Shown: positions 12,401 to 22,139 of the stretch, one piece after another | How the letters are laid out: each line of letters begins with the position of its first letter | Numbering within the stretch: position 1 is the first letter of the stretch | Assembly (NCBI GenBank): GCA_025201805.1 | Contig: MU619248.1 | Coordinates: 177,466 to 241,465, forward strand | Direction: 5' to 3' | DNA length: 64,000 bases | Origin: Parasitella parasitica | Taxonomy: Eukaryota > Mucoromycota > Mucoromycetes > Mucorales > Mucoraceae | The notes under the pieces: generated by a model | Databases searched by the model: none | The model's input: the letters and a program-made list of their open reading frames with translations, nothing else | What the model was told of the DNA's origin: nothing | Translations under genes and position numbers: made by a program

Positions 12401-12678
12401 GTAGATTGGTTGCTCTGTGGCTGCGGTGTCAAATTCCAGTCAAATATGTCAAAGTTCTGCTGTTCCTGGTTATATTGATGATACAATTGCCTATTTGTGT
12501 TGACATTGCTTCCATTCAATAACGCATTAATGGATGTTGGTTGTTGTTGCTCTTGTTGTTGATCATTATGATATAGAATATCACGGGGATTCTGTTGTTG
12601 TTGTTGAGGCGGTTGTTGATTTGACGATGCCACATCAAAATATGTGTCAAAATCCAAATCTGTCAAATCTTGGAGCAT
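9453..12678 (-). CDS. Sterol regulatory element-binding protein (SREBP/Sre1), membrane-anchored bHLH transcription factor
   Basis: Sterol/oxygen-responsive factor released from the ER membrane by cleavage. Exons: 12678-12078, 12018-11121, 11054-10657, 10588-9453; 3033 nt, 1010 aa, phase kept. Seen: an acidic start (LQDLTDLDFDTYFD), Gln-rich stretches, then bHLH with HNAIERRYRNNIND at about 250-263. The Tyr in ERRYR is diagnostic of SREBPs. The HLH loop holds an acidic insert of about 30 residues (DEDNSSVESGGEEG). A charged helix follows, then hydrophobic segment 1 (FMAAFLCITLFSL, about 445-460), a ~45-residue luminal loop and segment 2 (YLVYTSGIIYICLVPILL, about 505-522), then a ~490-residue C-terminal domain, presumably binding Scap. 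The loop contains SRSLDSA, loosely like a site-1 protease RxxL site. A candidate SRE lies upstream at 12815-12824. The gene looks intact. Confidence 0.93.
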
Positions 12679-15581
12679 ATTCTATGAAGAATAGTGGTAA
12701 AAATAAAATAAAATTAAAATCTATAGAAAAAAAAAGAGAAAAGAAACAAGATATATCCAGATTAAACTGATTAATCTTTATATGTGCATTTAGCAGTTGG
12801 TTCTTTCAGAGAAACTGGGGTAATACACACAACAGGCCACTTTTTTTAGAGATTATATTTTAAGCATAAGTGGAAAATGACGATTTGATTGGTAGACAAA
12901 TCCTCACCTCATTTTGTTTTTTCATGTTAAAGGGCGTCTGGAGCTTGATATATTTGTATCAGAATACAAATACTGTACCATAACAAGTATGCGTGAATAT
13001 CCCAGCTCTGTTTGTTATAAACTTAAAAATCAAATGGTTTATAACCATCTACAAGGAAATTCAGTTGCCCTTTTACGTTAAGCCTATTACTTACTCTATG
13101 ACATATTCTCTCTTTTTATCTTCTTAACATTTTTCACATTGTATGCGTCTAGACACTGAATAACATATCCTTATTTTTTTTCAAAGGAATGATCTGATAT
13201 TTACGTTCCACAAAAAGCATTGCTACCAGTAGGAGAATCAACAAAAGAGAAAAAGAAAAATGGTAAATGAATTTTCCAGAGAATGAACTGTCTTTGGGAA
13301 TAGTAATTAGGAACCCTCTAGATGATCTGCCCCATTTTTATGTTTTCTATCGTCTTACACATCACTGGAAATTATTGCCATATGTATGATACCTCTTGTT
13401 ATTTGAGAGTTTATAATATTTAAAATAACAACGCGTTTGCTTAATCATAATGACAAAAGTCGGATAGAATGTTCTAAAATCAAAAATAACATTTTGCCGA
13501 CAAAAGAACATTAAATTGGGAATTATCAACAATGATCGTATAAAACTGTATAGCCTTGACACAAATGTTGCACACAATTAGTTGATGAGTATTAAGTCGG
13601 GGACATTCTTGTAACAAAAAGGAATGTACAAATGTGAGCACACTCGCTTTTCGTCAGATTCCTGGAAAAGTTTATTTATCTACTTGAATGCATTTCGGTA
13701 ATCAAACGATCTTAAAAATACAAAGTACATGTAGTGCTAATTAATTGCTATCCATGTATTGCTATATTATGTGATTCTCTTCAGTTCTTGTTAAGTTCTA
13801 TAAAATGCGAAGGCTTTATTTCTGTGAGATTACCATGGAAGAAGCTTTTTGTGCTTCTTTCTTCTAGAGTAAATTTTTTAGTTGAAGCAAGTTTCCATTA
13901 GTGTGCACTCTCAAGTTACAAACATTTTCACAAAATGTCAATCAACAACAAAGATACCAGATTCAGTCCTGACTTCGATAAATAATTGTTGATACTTTCA
14001 AGAGGCAGAATACACACCATACATCGAGATGCTTTTCTGAAATTTCACATCTTAATTTCAAGTAGCTATTTACAGCTACTCTAAACATCTACTTTGCGCA
14101 ATTTTGTTCATCAGCATCATATAAGCAGCCCCATTATTGCAGCAATAATAACAAAACAAAGAAAATCATGTGGAGCTTGTTATTAAAAACAACATACGTT
14201 TTTTTTCTTTCTAATGTGATAATTGCTCTTCAAACGATCAGTAATTGCTCAGCAATACTACGTTTAAACGCTGAACTGGACATGAAACAGGCGTGAATGT
14301 GCTATTAAAAAAGTATTGGATGTAAACCTTCATTTAATATAATCCCGCTCACAGAAAGTGTCTACAACATGGATCGTTTATCGATCTAATTATTTAATAG
14401 CTTGGAAACAAATGTAAATTTCCCACCATCCTGCCACTAGCTAAATAAGATGGATGATGGAAATTCCAAAACCAGAGGGTTGGAATTTTTAATGGCGCTA
14501 TATCATCAATATCTCTAAAATACTAACAAATATGCATTAATATTAAGAGTGCATCTGTGGACAATTATACGCTCATTGAAGATATAACCTTTCAAGGAAA
14601 TTTTCTGTGTAGACAGTAGATCAGCCTTTCTAATCCCTGGTCAACGCTTGGTCAAAAAGCTTAATGAGGTTTCTACTTTTGAGACAATCTAAGACACTTT
14701 ATATCTCCCAAAGTAAAAAAAAAAAAACCTCTCACTAATTCCAGACGTGAAATCTGCAACAGTATTCATGACTAAAATTAAAACGCTGCAAAGAACATTC
14801 GCGGCAATTTGGCGTATGACTTTGCAAAACAACTAATGTCCCTTTTGCTATAGACATCCTGATTGATGTATTTGTCTACGTATTACCGCTTTCTAACGAC
14901 ATAAATACTTGTTTGCTCAACTTCTTCAAACAACAAATAGATCTTTTATGTATTAAAGCGTTTGAATCTTGCATTAAAACACGGATACAGTCTGTGACCC
15001 TGACTCTAATTAATCGAAAAGCTTGAAAATGAAGACTGCCGAGAAAATCTGAGTAATGACAGGATGCAGTACATTTCTTTCAGTCTACTGTATATTTAAT
15101 AGGTAGTGCAGATCAAATTATCATGATAGTACCTGAAACTACCGAAAATTAAAGTTCATCAGCAAAGGTAAACTGCCCCATTACAGAGAAAAGATAAAGC
15201 AAACAAATAAAAGAGCACATTGATTGTCTTTAATAAAGTACTATCATATGAAGTCAAATGTTGAAGAAATTTGTTTTATGTTGTGGTTAATTTTTTAACT
15301 GTACCTCTCAAACAGAAAAGATCTAAATACAAAAAAGAAGGTAGTATGTAGCAAAGGGATCGAAAAAATTACTTTTCGACGTTTCCACGTCTTTCGAGAA
15401 ATATATAATAAACTCTATAGTTGATGGATTTCAACATACAAAAATACACCTGCATTCGGAGTACGAGTGCTATCACGTTATGAGTATTAACGAACGAAAC
15501 GTTTCTCTCCAAAAAGACCATCAGTGTTTACTGATCTACATGTTTTATGCAATGTTTGGAGGATCTTTTGTTTGATCTGAC
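12679..15581. other. 2.9-kb region upstream of the SREBP gene, no gene seen
   Basis: Long AT-rich stretch. The first few hundred bases are the SREBP promoter and leader, with an SRE-like box at 12815-12824. No ORF over about 72 codons and no family match. It could hide non-coding RNA or regulatory DNA, but nothing in the sequence shows it. Confidence 0.45.
12815..12824 (-). promoter_or_regulatory. SRE-like box upstream of the SREBP gene
   Basis: The minus strand reads ATTACCCCAG, two mismatches from the classical sterol regulatory element ATCACCCCAC, about 140 bp before the SREBP start codon. Fission yeast sre1 is autoregulated through SREs in its own promoter, so a feedback site is plausible. 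Ten bases with mismatches can occur by chance; this is suggestive only. Confidence 0.25.
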
Positions 15582-15774
15582 ATGAAATCACGGCTGTTTT
15601 TGCTGGGCGTTGCATTTTTATTATTGTTTTCGTGTATATGGGTCTATGGTCTCACGCAGTATTACCATCAATACTGTCTGTTTACAACAGGTGCATGTAT
15701 TACGATAAATACTATATTATTTTTTCTTGAGCTTCATATACACAGGAACCTGCTCCTTCTCTCTTGCAACTTGA
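15582..15774 (+). CDS. Possible tiny spliced gene, 45-aa hydrophobic peptide
   Basis: Exons 15582-15690 and 15746-15774 join in phase through a 55-nt GT-AG intron of the size usual here, giving a 45-aa product. It starts with a strong hydrophobic segment (RLFLLGVAFLLLFSCIWVY), which could be a signal peptide or membrane anchor, followed by a short Cys/Tyr-containing tail (YYHQYCLFTTGTCSFSLAT). I recognise no family. The alternative is chance: hydrophobic ORFs are common in T-rich DNA. It lies 185 bp from the 3' end of the next gene (-). Confidence 0.3.
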
Positions 15775-15958
15775 GTGTTTGTTCTCCTTGGACCCCTTGA
15801 TTTGCCCTCTCCTCGTTTTTCTCTTTCATAATGTGGTCCCTCAATTGTGTAAAATTGTACATATATAAATATAAATATGAGTTTATTATTATACGATAAG
15901 AATGACAATACATATCTTTTATAGAAGTTATTAAATAAGCAGAAATGACAGAATTGCC

Positions 15959-17050
15959 TTACTGCTTGTTGGTATTCATGTCGATGACCTGGTGAGCTGG
16001 TTCCGTTGTATCTGCAGTGCTATGCTTCTCTCCCTCACAAACATTGACTTTTTCTTCTTGGTTGTTAGGATAGTTGCTAGGGGTTTCAAACTCATCAGCA
16101 TCAACACCAGCACCATCGTAGTCAGTGTCGTGTAAATTGACTTGAGGGTCATACATTTCAATTCTGACACGCTGTTGAGAATCGTAAGAGTAATAATTTG
16201 CTTGCTTCTCATCTGACAATACACCAGCATTATCGATTAATGTGTTTGAAGGAGAGATTTGTTGGTTATTAGTGGTGTTAGGTAAAGGTGGATGATCTAA
16301 TTGCTGCTGAAATTCACCTGCAACAAGACTCGGACTGAATGCAAGTTGAGGAGAGTATTGAGACTTGAGCATAGAGAGCGAGTGTTCGTCGACCAATGTA
16401 TCCGCAGTCAGTCTCTTCTCTCGCTTGGATGTGATGGTGGTGGTATAGGCGGGAGGAGGTTGTAGCATGTGGATTGACTTCTTTTCCTCTTCCAACGGAA
16501 GATTGGCAGCAGCTGTATTGATTGTGCTACAACTGGCCCAGCTTGCATATTTATTGTTTGTGAGAGGTTGATTACGGCGAGAAGACGAGTGATCAACCTC
16601 ACGACGTTTCGTTACTCTTGGTGATAGTTTATATTTACGGCGACGTATGAAGAATATGATTGCAATGATCAAGACCCCCACTGCACCCAATACGCCCAAC
16701 AAGGGAGCCAACCATGATACGCTATTGTTATCATCTACCTTATTGTCAAAAGAACTTTCACGAAGAGGTGGAGGAGGATTGATGAATGGAGGTAGTCTTG
16801 CAATGACTGGAGATGGCATTGAAGATGCGAAAGCACTGTTGCTTAAACTTGTGCTATGTTGATTATGGGTTGGTACAACTGCAGCTGTTTGTACCATCTT
16901 CAATGATTTGGTGGCAGCAGCAGTGGCAACGGCTGATCCCTTTTTTGAGCTACTATTGATAGTAGCTGTAGCTACTGCTAGAGTATTAACAACCTGTGGT
17001 GTTACATAAAAAGCATGGATTGGAGGATGTCCAGGTTGAATATGAGACAT
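15959..17050 (-). CDS. Single-pass membrane protein with Ser/Thr/Pro-rich ectodomain and PPxY tail motif, unknown function
   Basis: Intronless, 363 aa. One transmembrane segment (WLAPLLGVLGAVGVLIIAII, about 113-135) is followed at once by FFIRRRKYK, so the N-terminus should face the outside or lumen and the tail the cytosol. There is no N-terminal signal peptide. The first ~110 residues are rich in Ser, Thr, Ala and Pro with PPPP, which suits O-mannosylation. The cytosolic tail of ~225 residues is low-complexity, ends acidic, and carries QPPPAY near residue 200, a PPxY ligand for the WW domains of Rsp5/Nedd4 ubiquitin ligases. The shape resembles cell-wall sensors and Rsp5 adaptors, but I recognise no specific family. 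It is divergent with the bZIP gene, 328 bp between starts. Confidence 0.8.
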   Translation of the reverse strand: MSHIQPGHPPIHAFYVTPQVVNTLAVATATINSSSKKGSAVATAAATKSLKMVQTAAVVPTHNQHSTSLSNSAFASSMPSPVIARLPPFINPPPPLRESSFDNKVDDNNSVSWLAPLLGVLGAVGVLIIAIIFFIRRRKYKLSPRVTKRREVDHSSSRRNQPLTNNKYASWASCSTINTAAANLPLEEEKKSIHMLQPPPAYTTTITSKREKRLTADTLVDEHSLSMLKSQYSPQLAFSPSLVAGEFQQQLDHPPLPNTTNNQQISPSNTLIDNAGVLSDEKQANYYSYDSQQRVRIEMYDPQVNLHDTDYDGAGVDADEFETPSNYPNNQEEKVNVCEGEKHSTADTTEPAHQVIDMNTNKQ

Positions 17051-17378
17051 TTTTTCCAGAAGAAAGAAAATAAAGAGAAAGTGAGAAGAAACGATGCAGT
17101 CTGTTTTTATATTATTTTATCATTTTATAATTGCATAACATGCATGCCTCTTGTGTGTGTGTTTTTTTTACTACTTGTCAGGGCATCTTGTTTCTAAACA
17201 AACGTACAAAAATGTCGACCCCTTTGTAAGCATTTGGGATTGCTCGAGAGTAGCTCCAAGGTGTTTGAAATTTATCAGATGAGAAAATATTACTAAAAAT
17301 GCATTTTTCACCCTTCCACACTCTCTCTCATTCACTCTCTTTTTTTCTCTTGAAAAACATAAAGCCTACAGATAGAAT
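17051..17378. promoter_or_regulatory. Bidirectional promoter region of the membrane protein and bZIP genes
   Basis: A 328-bp interval between divergent start codons. On the bZIP side it holds a pyrimidine-rich tract (about 17310-17352, CACACTCTCTCTCATTCACT and following) just before the start, common in fungal promoters. No specific site is claimed. Confidence 0.5.
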
Positions 17379-17984
17379 ATGACCATATCAGAAGAAAATA
17401 CAAAGAAAAAAGCCAAACTGGAGATCCAGCAAGATGGAAAGGGGCAAGAAAAACATCCATCCTCTACAACACCAGTAACTACACCACCATCCCCATCATC
17501 AACAACAAAAAATCAAACAGCGGATACCTTGCTGATAACACCATTGAATATAAGCAACTTACCAGCCAGTATCTTGCAGCATCTACACCAACAAAATCTA
17601 GGAAACGTAATCACTAGTTTTACTACAGCACATGACGATAGTCATGACTCTGACGAAAGCACACCTACACTGATACCATCTATAGCAGCAGCTAGTTTAA
17701 TAGACACCAACAAAGTAAACAACAAAAACTTGACGGCGGACGAAAGGAGACAGCGAAGATTATGGAGAAATCGAGTTGCAGCCAAGGAATGTCGCAAGAA
17801 AAAGAAATTATATGTACATGAATTGAAGGAGACTATTTCAAGATTGGAGAACGAAAATTTAGCGTTACTCAAACAAGCTGATGATATCAAGATGAAGTTG
17901 GCGAAAAAAGATCAAGAGCAGCATGAAAATTTTAAGCTAATGAAACAGGTTGAAGAGCTGAACGCTAAGCTTGGGAATATCTAA
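17379..17984 (+). CDS. bZIP transcription factor, CREB/ATF-like
   Basis: Intronless, 201 aa. The DNA-binding basic region (about 122-146) reads RRLWRNRVAAKECRKKKK followed by YVHELKETISRLENENLAL. It contains the N-x-x-A-A-x-x-C-R signature and matches the animal CREB/ATF basic region (AARECRRKKKEYV) more closely than yeast Gcn4 or AP-1 types. The leucine zipper covers about 147-200, with heptad residues continuing to the C-terminus. The N-terminal ~115 residues are Ser/Thr/Pro-rich and contain no classical kinase-inducible domain that I can identify. It likely binds CRE-type TGACGTCA sites as a dimer. Target genes are not evident from context. Confidence 0.9.
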   Translation: MTISEENTKKKAKLEIQQDGKGQEKHPSSTTPVTTPPSPSSTTKNQTADTLLITPLNISNLPASILQHLHQQNLGNVITSFTTAHDDSHDSDESTPTLIPSIAAASLIDTNKVNNKNLTADERRQRRLWRNRVAAKECRKKKKLYVHELKETISRLENENLALLKQADDIKMKLAKKDQEQHENFKLMKQVEELNAKLGNI

Positions 17985-18678
17985 TTTTTCAGCAAAGCCT
18001 CACCATCTCAATAAAATCATTTTTGTGAATTAAAAAAGTCGGTTTCTATATTTACTTGTGCTTTGCGGGAGTATATAGAGTATAAATTTGAAGCCGGTTC
18101 TTGGTAGATCACCTGGAGAAACACTATGACTAGCATCCTTTTGTAGTATATATAGTGAGATCAATCCCTTAAACCAACCGGAGCCTTCAGCCATAATACA
18201 CCTGGGCCCAGGATGGTGGTAACTGCTCAATGTAAAAATTTGGAATTTTATTGTTTGTAATAATTGATTAATATAGACCTTCAAAGACTCGTCGTTCCTG
18301 TCCTAAAAAGTTTAAACAAGAATTCGAACTGTCCTTTTTAGTACAATGCTAAAATATTTATTTGATAAATCGTATTTGCATCTACTTTTGCTGCTTACGA
18401 TATTTCAAGTCTCTCCACTTCTGGAGCAACCAAAGCTTAGAGATAATGTGTTTTGGGCTTTGCTATTATAATCAGTATGTTTATCTTGTATTGCGGTTTG
18501 TGCCACACTGTATTTTTGCTACTATTAATACACGGACCTCCGTTTGAAATGCAAANNNNNNNNNNAAAAAAAAAAAAAAAAACCTTATAAAAGAAGGACC
18601 CTTCAAAATGTGATCCTTTAATTCCACATTTCTTCTTTTTCTTCTTTTCCTCCTGCAAAAAAAACGCATATAGAAAAA
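17985..18678. other. Intergenic region with assembly gap
   Basis: Between the bZIP stop and the O-fucosyltransferase-like start. Ten Ns lie at 18556-18565, directly followed by a run of about 17 A, so the join was made at a homopolymer and the true spacing is unknown. Apparent ORFs across the gap are artefacts. The last ~100 bp are the promoter and leader of the next gene. Confidence 0.7.
18556..18565. other. Assembly gap (10 N)
   Basis: Ten undetermined bases, probably a fixed-size placeholder. The flanking A-run suggests the assembly broke at a homopolymer. Confidence 0.98.
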
Positions 18679-20100
18679 ATGTTGCGCTCACCAAAGTTTG
18701 TCTTGGCTACGTGCTTGATGGCATTGGTTTTGACCATATCTCTAGTCGTCTATACATCCACGCAAACGATGAGCGTTCAGTTGCAGTTTAATATAAGCCC
18801 CGTCAACCCCACACCCACAACATCATTGCACAGCACAGAAAAAAAGGAGGAGAAATACATTACATTTTTACCTCATTCCGGTCTTCACAACCAGCGCATT
18901 GGCCTTATCAATGCAATGGTCTTGGCCAAAGCACTCGACCGTACCCTACTTCTTCCTGACATGAACATTGGAACGGCTGTGTGGTGGAGAGCTACCCCAG
19001 ATTCTGAATTTCGTCTCGGGGAATGTACCAATATTCAACGGCGAGCAAACTCCATTTGCAAAGACTTTAAAAAATATCTGCCCGTTTCGGTTGAATCCAT
19101 CTTTGATTTGTCTGCTGTCCATGCTGCTGGTATCCGCACTGTTCAACGCTCAAGCATGTCATCAGGCTACTTTCAAGACGTATTAGGTGCTTCTGAGCAA
19201 GACATTTACCGCTTGAATGACAATACTCGCTACTCTTATCGCATTTACGACTCCAAGGACAACTATGATGACATCCGCACATTCGAGCATCGTCTTGATA
19301 TGGAAGATTTGCGCCAAAGAGAAGAAAAGATCATGGTATTCGGATCTTTGCATTACACGCTGCGTCTCGCTCTTCAAGATCCTTATCTGATCTGGTTAGC
19401 CCAGCATTTGAGAGAAGAAACAAACTTTGCTCATCCCATAGTCGTGCGTCAGGCTCTCAGTGTGATCCCATTGTTGGGCGGCCCTGGCAACTTTGTAGGC
19501 GTTCATTTGAGACAGGGAGATGGATTTTTCAGGGCACTGCAGGACGAAACGTTAAATACACTTCGAGCCACATTAGAGCAAACTAACTTGAATCAAGAGC
19601 AGCTGGAGCAAATCAAATTACAACAAGGGCCTTTACCGCTTGTAAATACACCTCTTTCAGTCCAAGATGAGGAGCGCATTGCCATCCTCAAAGACATTGA
19701 CAACAGCTCTTTGGACAAGACGGAACTATTGAACCAATGTATCGCTTGGCATAGCACAGAGAATCATCCAAGATTACGTCTTATCTACATGGCAACTGAC
19801 ACACGCCAGCCTCGTACAACGCTAAAAGCACTCTATGACGAATTTCCATGTATCTTTACGCTTTCCGATTTCCCACAAGTGATTGAAAGTACATTAACCA
19901 TGTCGCCTATGCTTACGGGTAATCAGCTTATCGACGATGAAATGACTCTTTTAGATGCAAGGATTGCTCCTCTTTTGTTTCCAATGATTGATGCTGAAAT
20001 TGCTTCTCATGGCTCTACTTTTATTGGCACAAGGAAGAGCACGTTCTCTCAGTACATCAACCACCAGTACAACAGATTCCGTAAGATGTATCCCCATTAG
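18679..20100 (+). CDS. GDP-fucose protein O-fucosyltransferase-like type II membrane protein
   Basis: Intronless, 473 aa. A short cytosolic tail and one signal-anchor (FVLATCLMALVLTISLVVY, about 8-27) fit a Golgi/ER type II glycosyltransferase. Seen in the luminal part: FLPHSGLHNQRIGLINAMVLAKALDRTLLLP (start of the O-FucT fold, about 65-95), FVGVHLRQGDGFF (about 270-282; the H-x-R-x-G-D loop expected to bind GDP-fucose), and MATDTRQPR (about 372-380). Together these are the conserved blocks of the O-fucosyltransferase superfamily, which has many uncharacterised fungal members. Acceptor substrate unknown. The start is the first ATG after a purine-rich leader. The upstream DNA is interrupted by the assembly gap. 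Confidence 0.88.
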   Translation: MLRSPKFVLATCLMALVLTISLVVYTSTQTMSVQLQFNISPVNPTPTTSLHSTEKKEEKYITFLPHSGLHNQRIGLINAMVLAKALDRTLLLPDMNIGTAVWWRATPDSEFRLGECTNIQRRANSICKDFKKYLPVSVESIFDLSAVHAAGIRTVQRSSMSSGYFQDVLGASEQDIYRLNDNTRYSYRIYDSKDNYDDIRTFEHRLDMEDLRQREEKIMVFGSLHYTLRLALQDPYLIWLAQHLREETNFAHPIVVRQALSVIPLLGGPGNFVGVHLRQGDGFFRALQDETLNTLRATLEQTNLNQEQLEQIKLQQGPLPLVNTPLSVQDEERIAILKDIDNSSLDKTELLNQCIAWHSTENHPRLRLIYMATDTRQPRTTLKALYDEFPCIFTLSDFPQVIESTLTMSPMLTGNQLIDDEMTLLDARIAPLLFPMIDAEIASHGSTFIGTRKSTFSQYINHQYNRFRKMYPH

Positions 20101-22139
20101 ACAGTACTTTATTATTTATTATACATATCTTTTACATAGCACACACACATTCAATAATCTGTTATATATTTAAGCACCCATCCCATTCATTCCACATTTC
20201 ATCTCCATATATACTTTATAGATGGAAAAAAAATAGAACAACCTTTTTTTAGACCGTGTGCTACACTCTGGTTTGATGATAGGTCAAGTTTTTCTATTCT
20301 TCTATTTTTAAAAATGCACTGTTCATACTTGTACATTACTTAGCAAAGCCCAATAAAAAACAATGATAATACTTCAGCCTGAAAAAAAAAAAAGCATGCA
20401 TATTAAAAATCGATTTTTATAAGCCCTATTCTATTGATAACATGATGCAAAAGCTTGGTCATTTGGCTGATAATTATGTATCAAATGCTCTTTTCTTGCG
20501 TGCGACTAGCCTCTTTTTTAGTCGTGTAACCGAACAACAATAACTATCCTAAAGCGGCACTGTAAATGTAATGATAACAGTGTATAGTAACACAGTTTTT
20601 CAGTTACATTTGAGACTGATAGAAATTTTAAAAAATGGACTAGGTTAACTATATTCCGGGCCAAAGCTACGGTAGTTTTATGATAGAGAGAATGAAAGTT
20701 GATGAGGTTACTGTTGAGTTCAGCGACATTGAGATGCTCAGGGGAAATGAGTACCTCGTAAAAGATATTTCTCAAAGCGCAAAAGATAAGAAAATGGTTT
20801 TAGAGCTGGAGGAAATGACTATTACTAAAGCCAAAACATTTAAATAGTATGGGCCTGGGCAAATTGCACGCTTTATTCACATACAGTATTTAGAGGAAAC
20901 AGAAGCCACTGTATCAAAAGCGGCTGAAGCTCGTGGCATTATTCAGAAACCCGGTTAAGTAAACCTCTTAAAATCATGATCTAGTAGTGTAGATATATCA
21001 CATTATTATTAGTGTTATCCACATAAAGGCTACATATGTTCAATCTAACATAGCTACTTGTATGGGATCATGACATTCATTGTTGGTAATTCGTTTACAA
21101 ATAAAGAATAAGCTACAAGTTGTAATTGAACCTCTTGCAAGGTTTTAGGCTTGCTCAAAAATCACATCAAGGTCAGATCGTGGGATGTAGGGGAGACATC
21201 TTGCTCACGTCTTCTCTTTGATGTAATATAGTTCTGTTCCTGGTAAAATGCTGCGATTTGATAATGTTTGACACTTTCTGTCAAACATCAGGTGTTGTGG
21301 ACAAACATTGATTCAGATATATTTTAGCGTAAATAGAGATCATATCTTATGTCAATAAAGCCTTCAGAGTTGTATCTGGGTTTACTCAGAAAGCCTTTAT
21401 CACTTTAATATAACATTTACATAACATTTCGCTGCGCCCTTTTACACTGGCACGAAAGTCCATATCTTAGTATAAATCTGTGTTGTACATCTTTACCGCA
21501 CACATGTTTAGGCTGTATCATTTGAGGTAACTGGATGAGCCAATTGGAATTCAGATCACTATAGTGAATGTATTTTACATAATGTATATGGAAAAGCATT
21601 TGAATCATGTCATTACCGCACCTCTTTTGCAAGATATATCCATTTTTTTTTGACTGTGTCGTACATATGCATTCATTAGCTCGTTTTTAATAGCTGTTTT
21701 TTAGACGTATGAATATCATCATGCTTTAATAGGTGTGTTACTCAAAGGTGAGAAAAATGGTTAAAAATTTATTATTATCAATCTTTTTGGGATTGATTTC
21801 GTCCTTGGCTGGCTTTAACGCTTAAAAAAATAAAATAAAGACATTTGGCTTGCCCTTAAAAAAGGCACTTCTTCAAAAGAGTTGCGGTACCATTTGATTG
21901 AGGCGATATCATCGCATCATTAAACCAGAAGGCATATTGATCTCCAAAAGAGTCTCCAATAACATTTTGATATAAACTATTGGTATTGTAGTTGCCTCAT
22001 GCCACTGCATTTTTTCATTTCTTTTGCAGTACCTCTTTTGGACTTGTAATAGTCTAAAATGAGATTATCAATGTAATCTAAGCACAGAAATATGCCTTGA
22101 AAAGGTTTATTTTTTTAGCCTATATTAGAGATGAAAATC
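20101..22139. other. 2-kb intergenic region with a transposase relic
   Basis: Between the O-fucosyltransferase-like gene and the acyl-CoA synthetase gene. It contains a decayed coding segment at 20680-20958, annotated separately. The remainder is AT-rich with no supportable gene; short ORFs such as 20518-20775 and 21417-21632 (-) look like chance. Confidence 0.5.
20680..20958 (+). pseudogene. Relic of a DDE-transposase N-terminal region, interrupted by an in-frame stop
   Basis: Read as one frame of 93 codons with an internal TAG at 20845-20847. The second half reads YGPGQIARFIHIQYLEETEA then TVSKAAEARGIIQKPG. It resembles the helix-turn-helix that opens many fungal transposases (Y-x-x-x-Q-I-x-x-F-I, then S-x-x-K-A-A-x-x-x-G-I). 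The first half is charged (VDEVTVEFSDIEML, DISQSAKDKKMVLELEE) and looks coding. No catalytic core follows. Family assignment is by pattern memory only. Confidence 0.4.

Noticed and set aside
18437-18694. Minus-strand ORFs crossing the N gap
   Set aside because: Translation through undetermined bases and a homopolymer; artefact.
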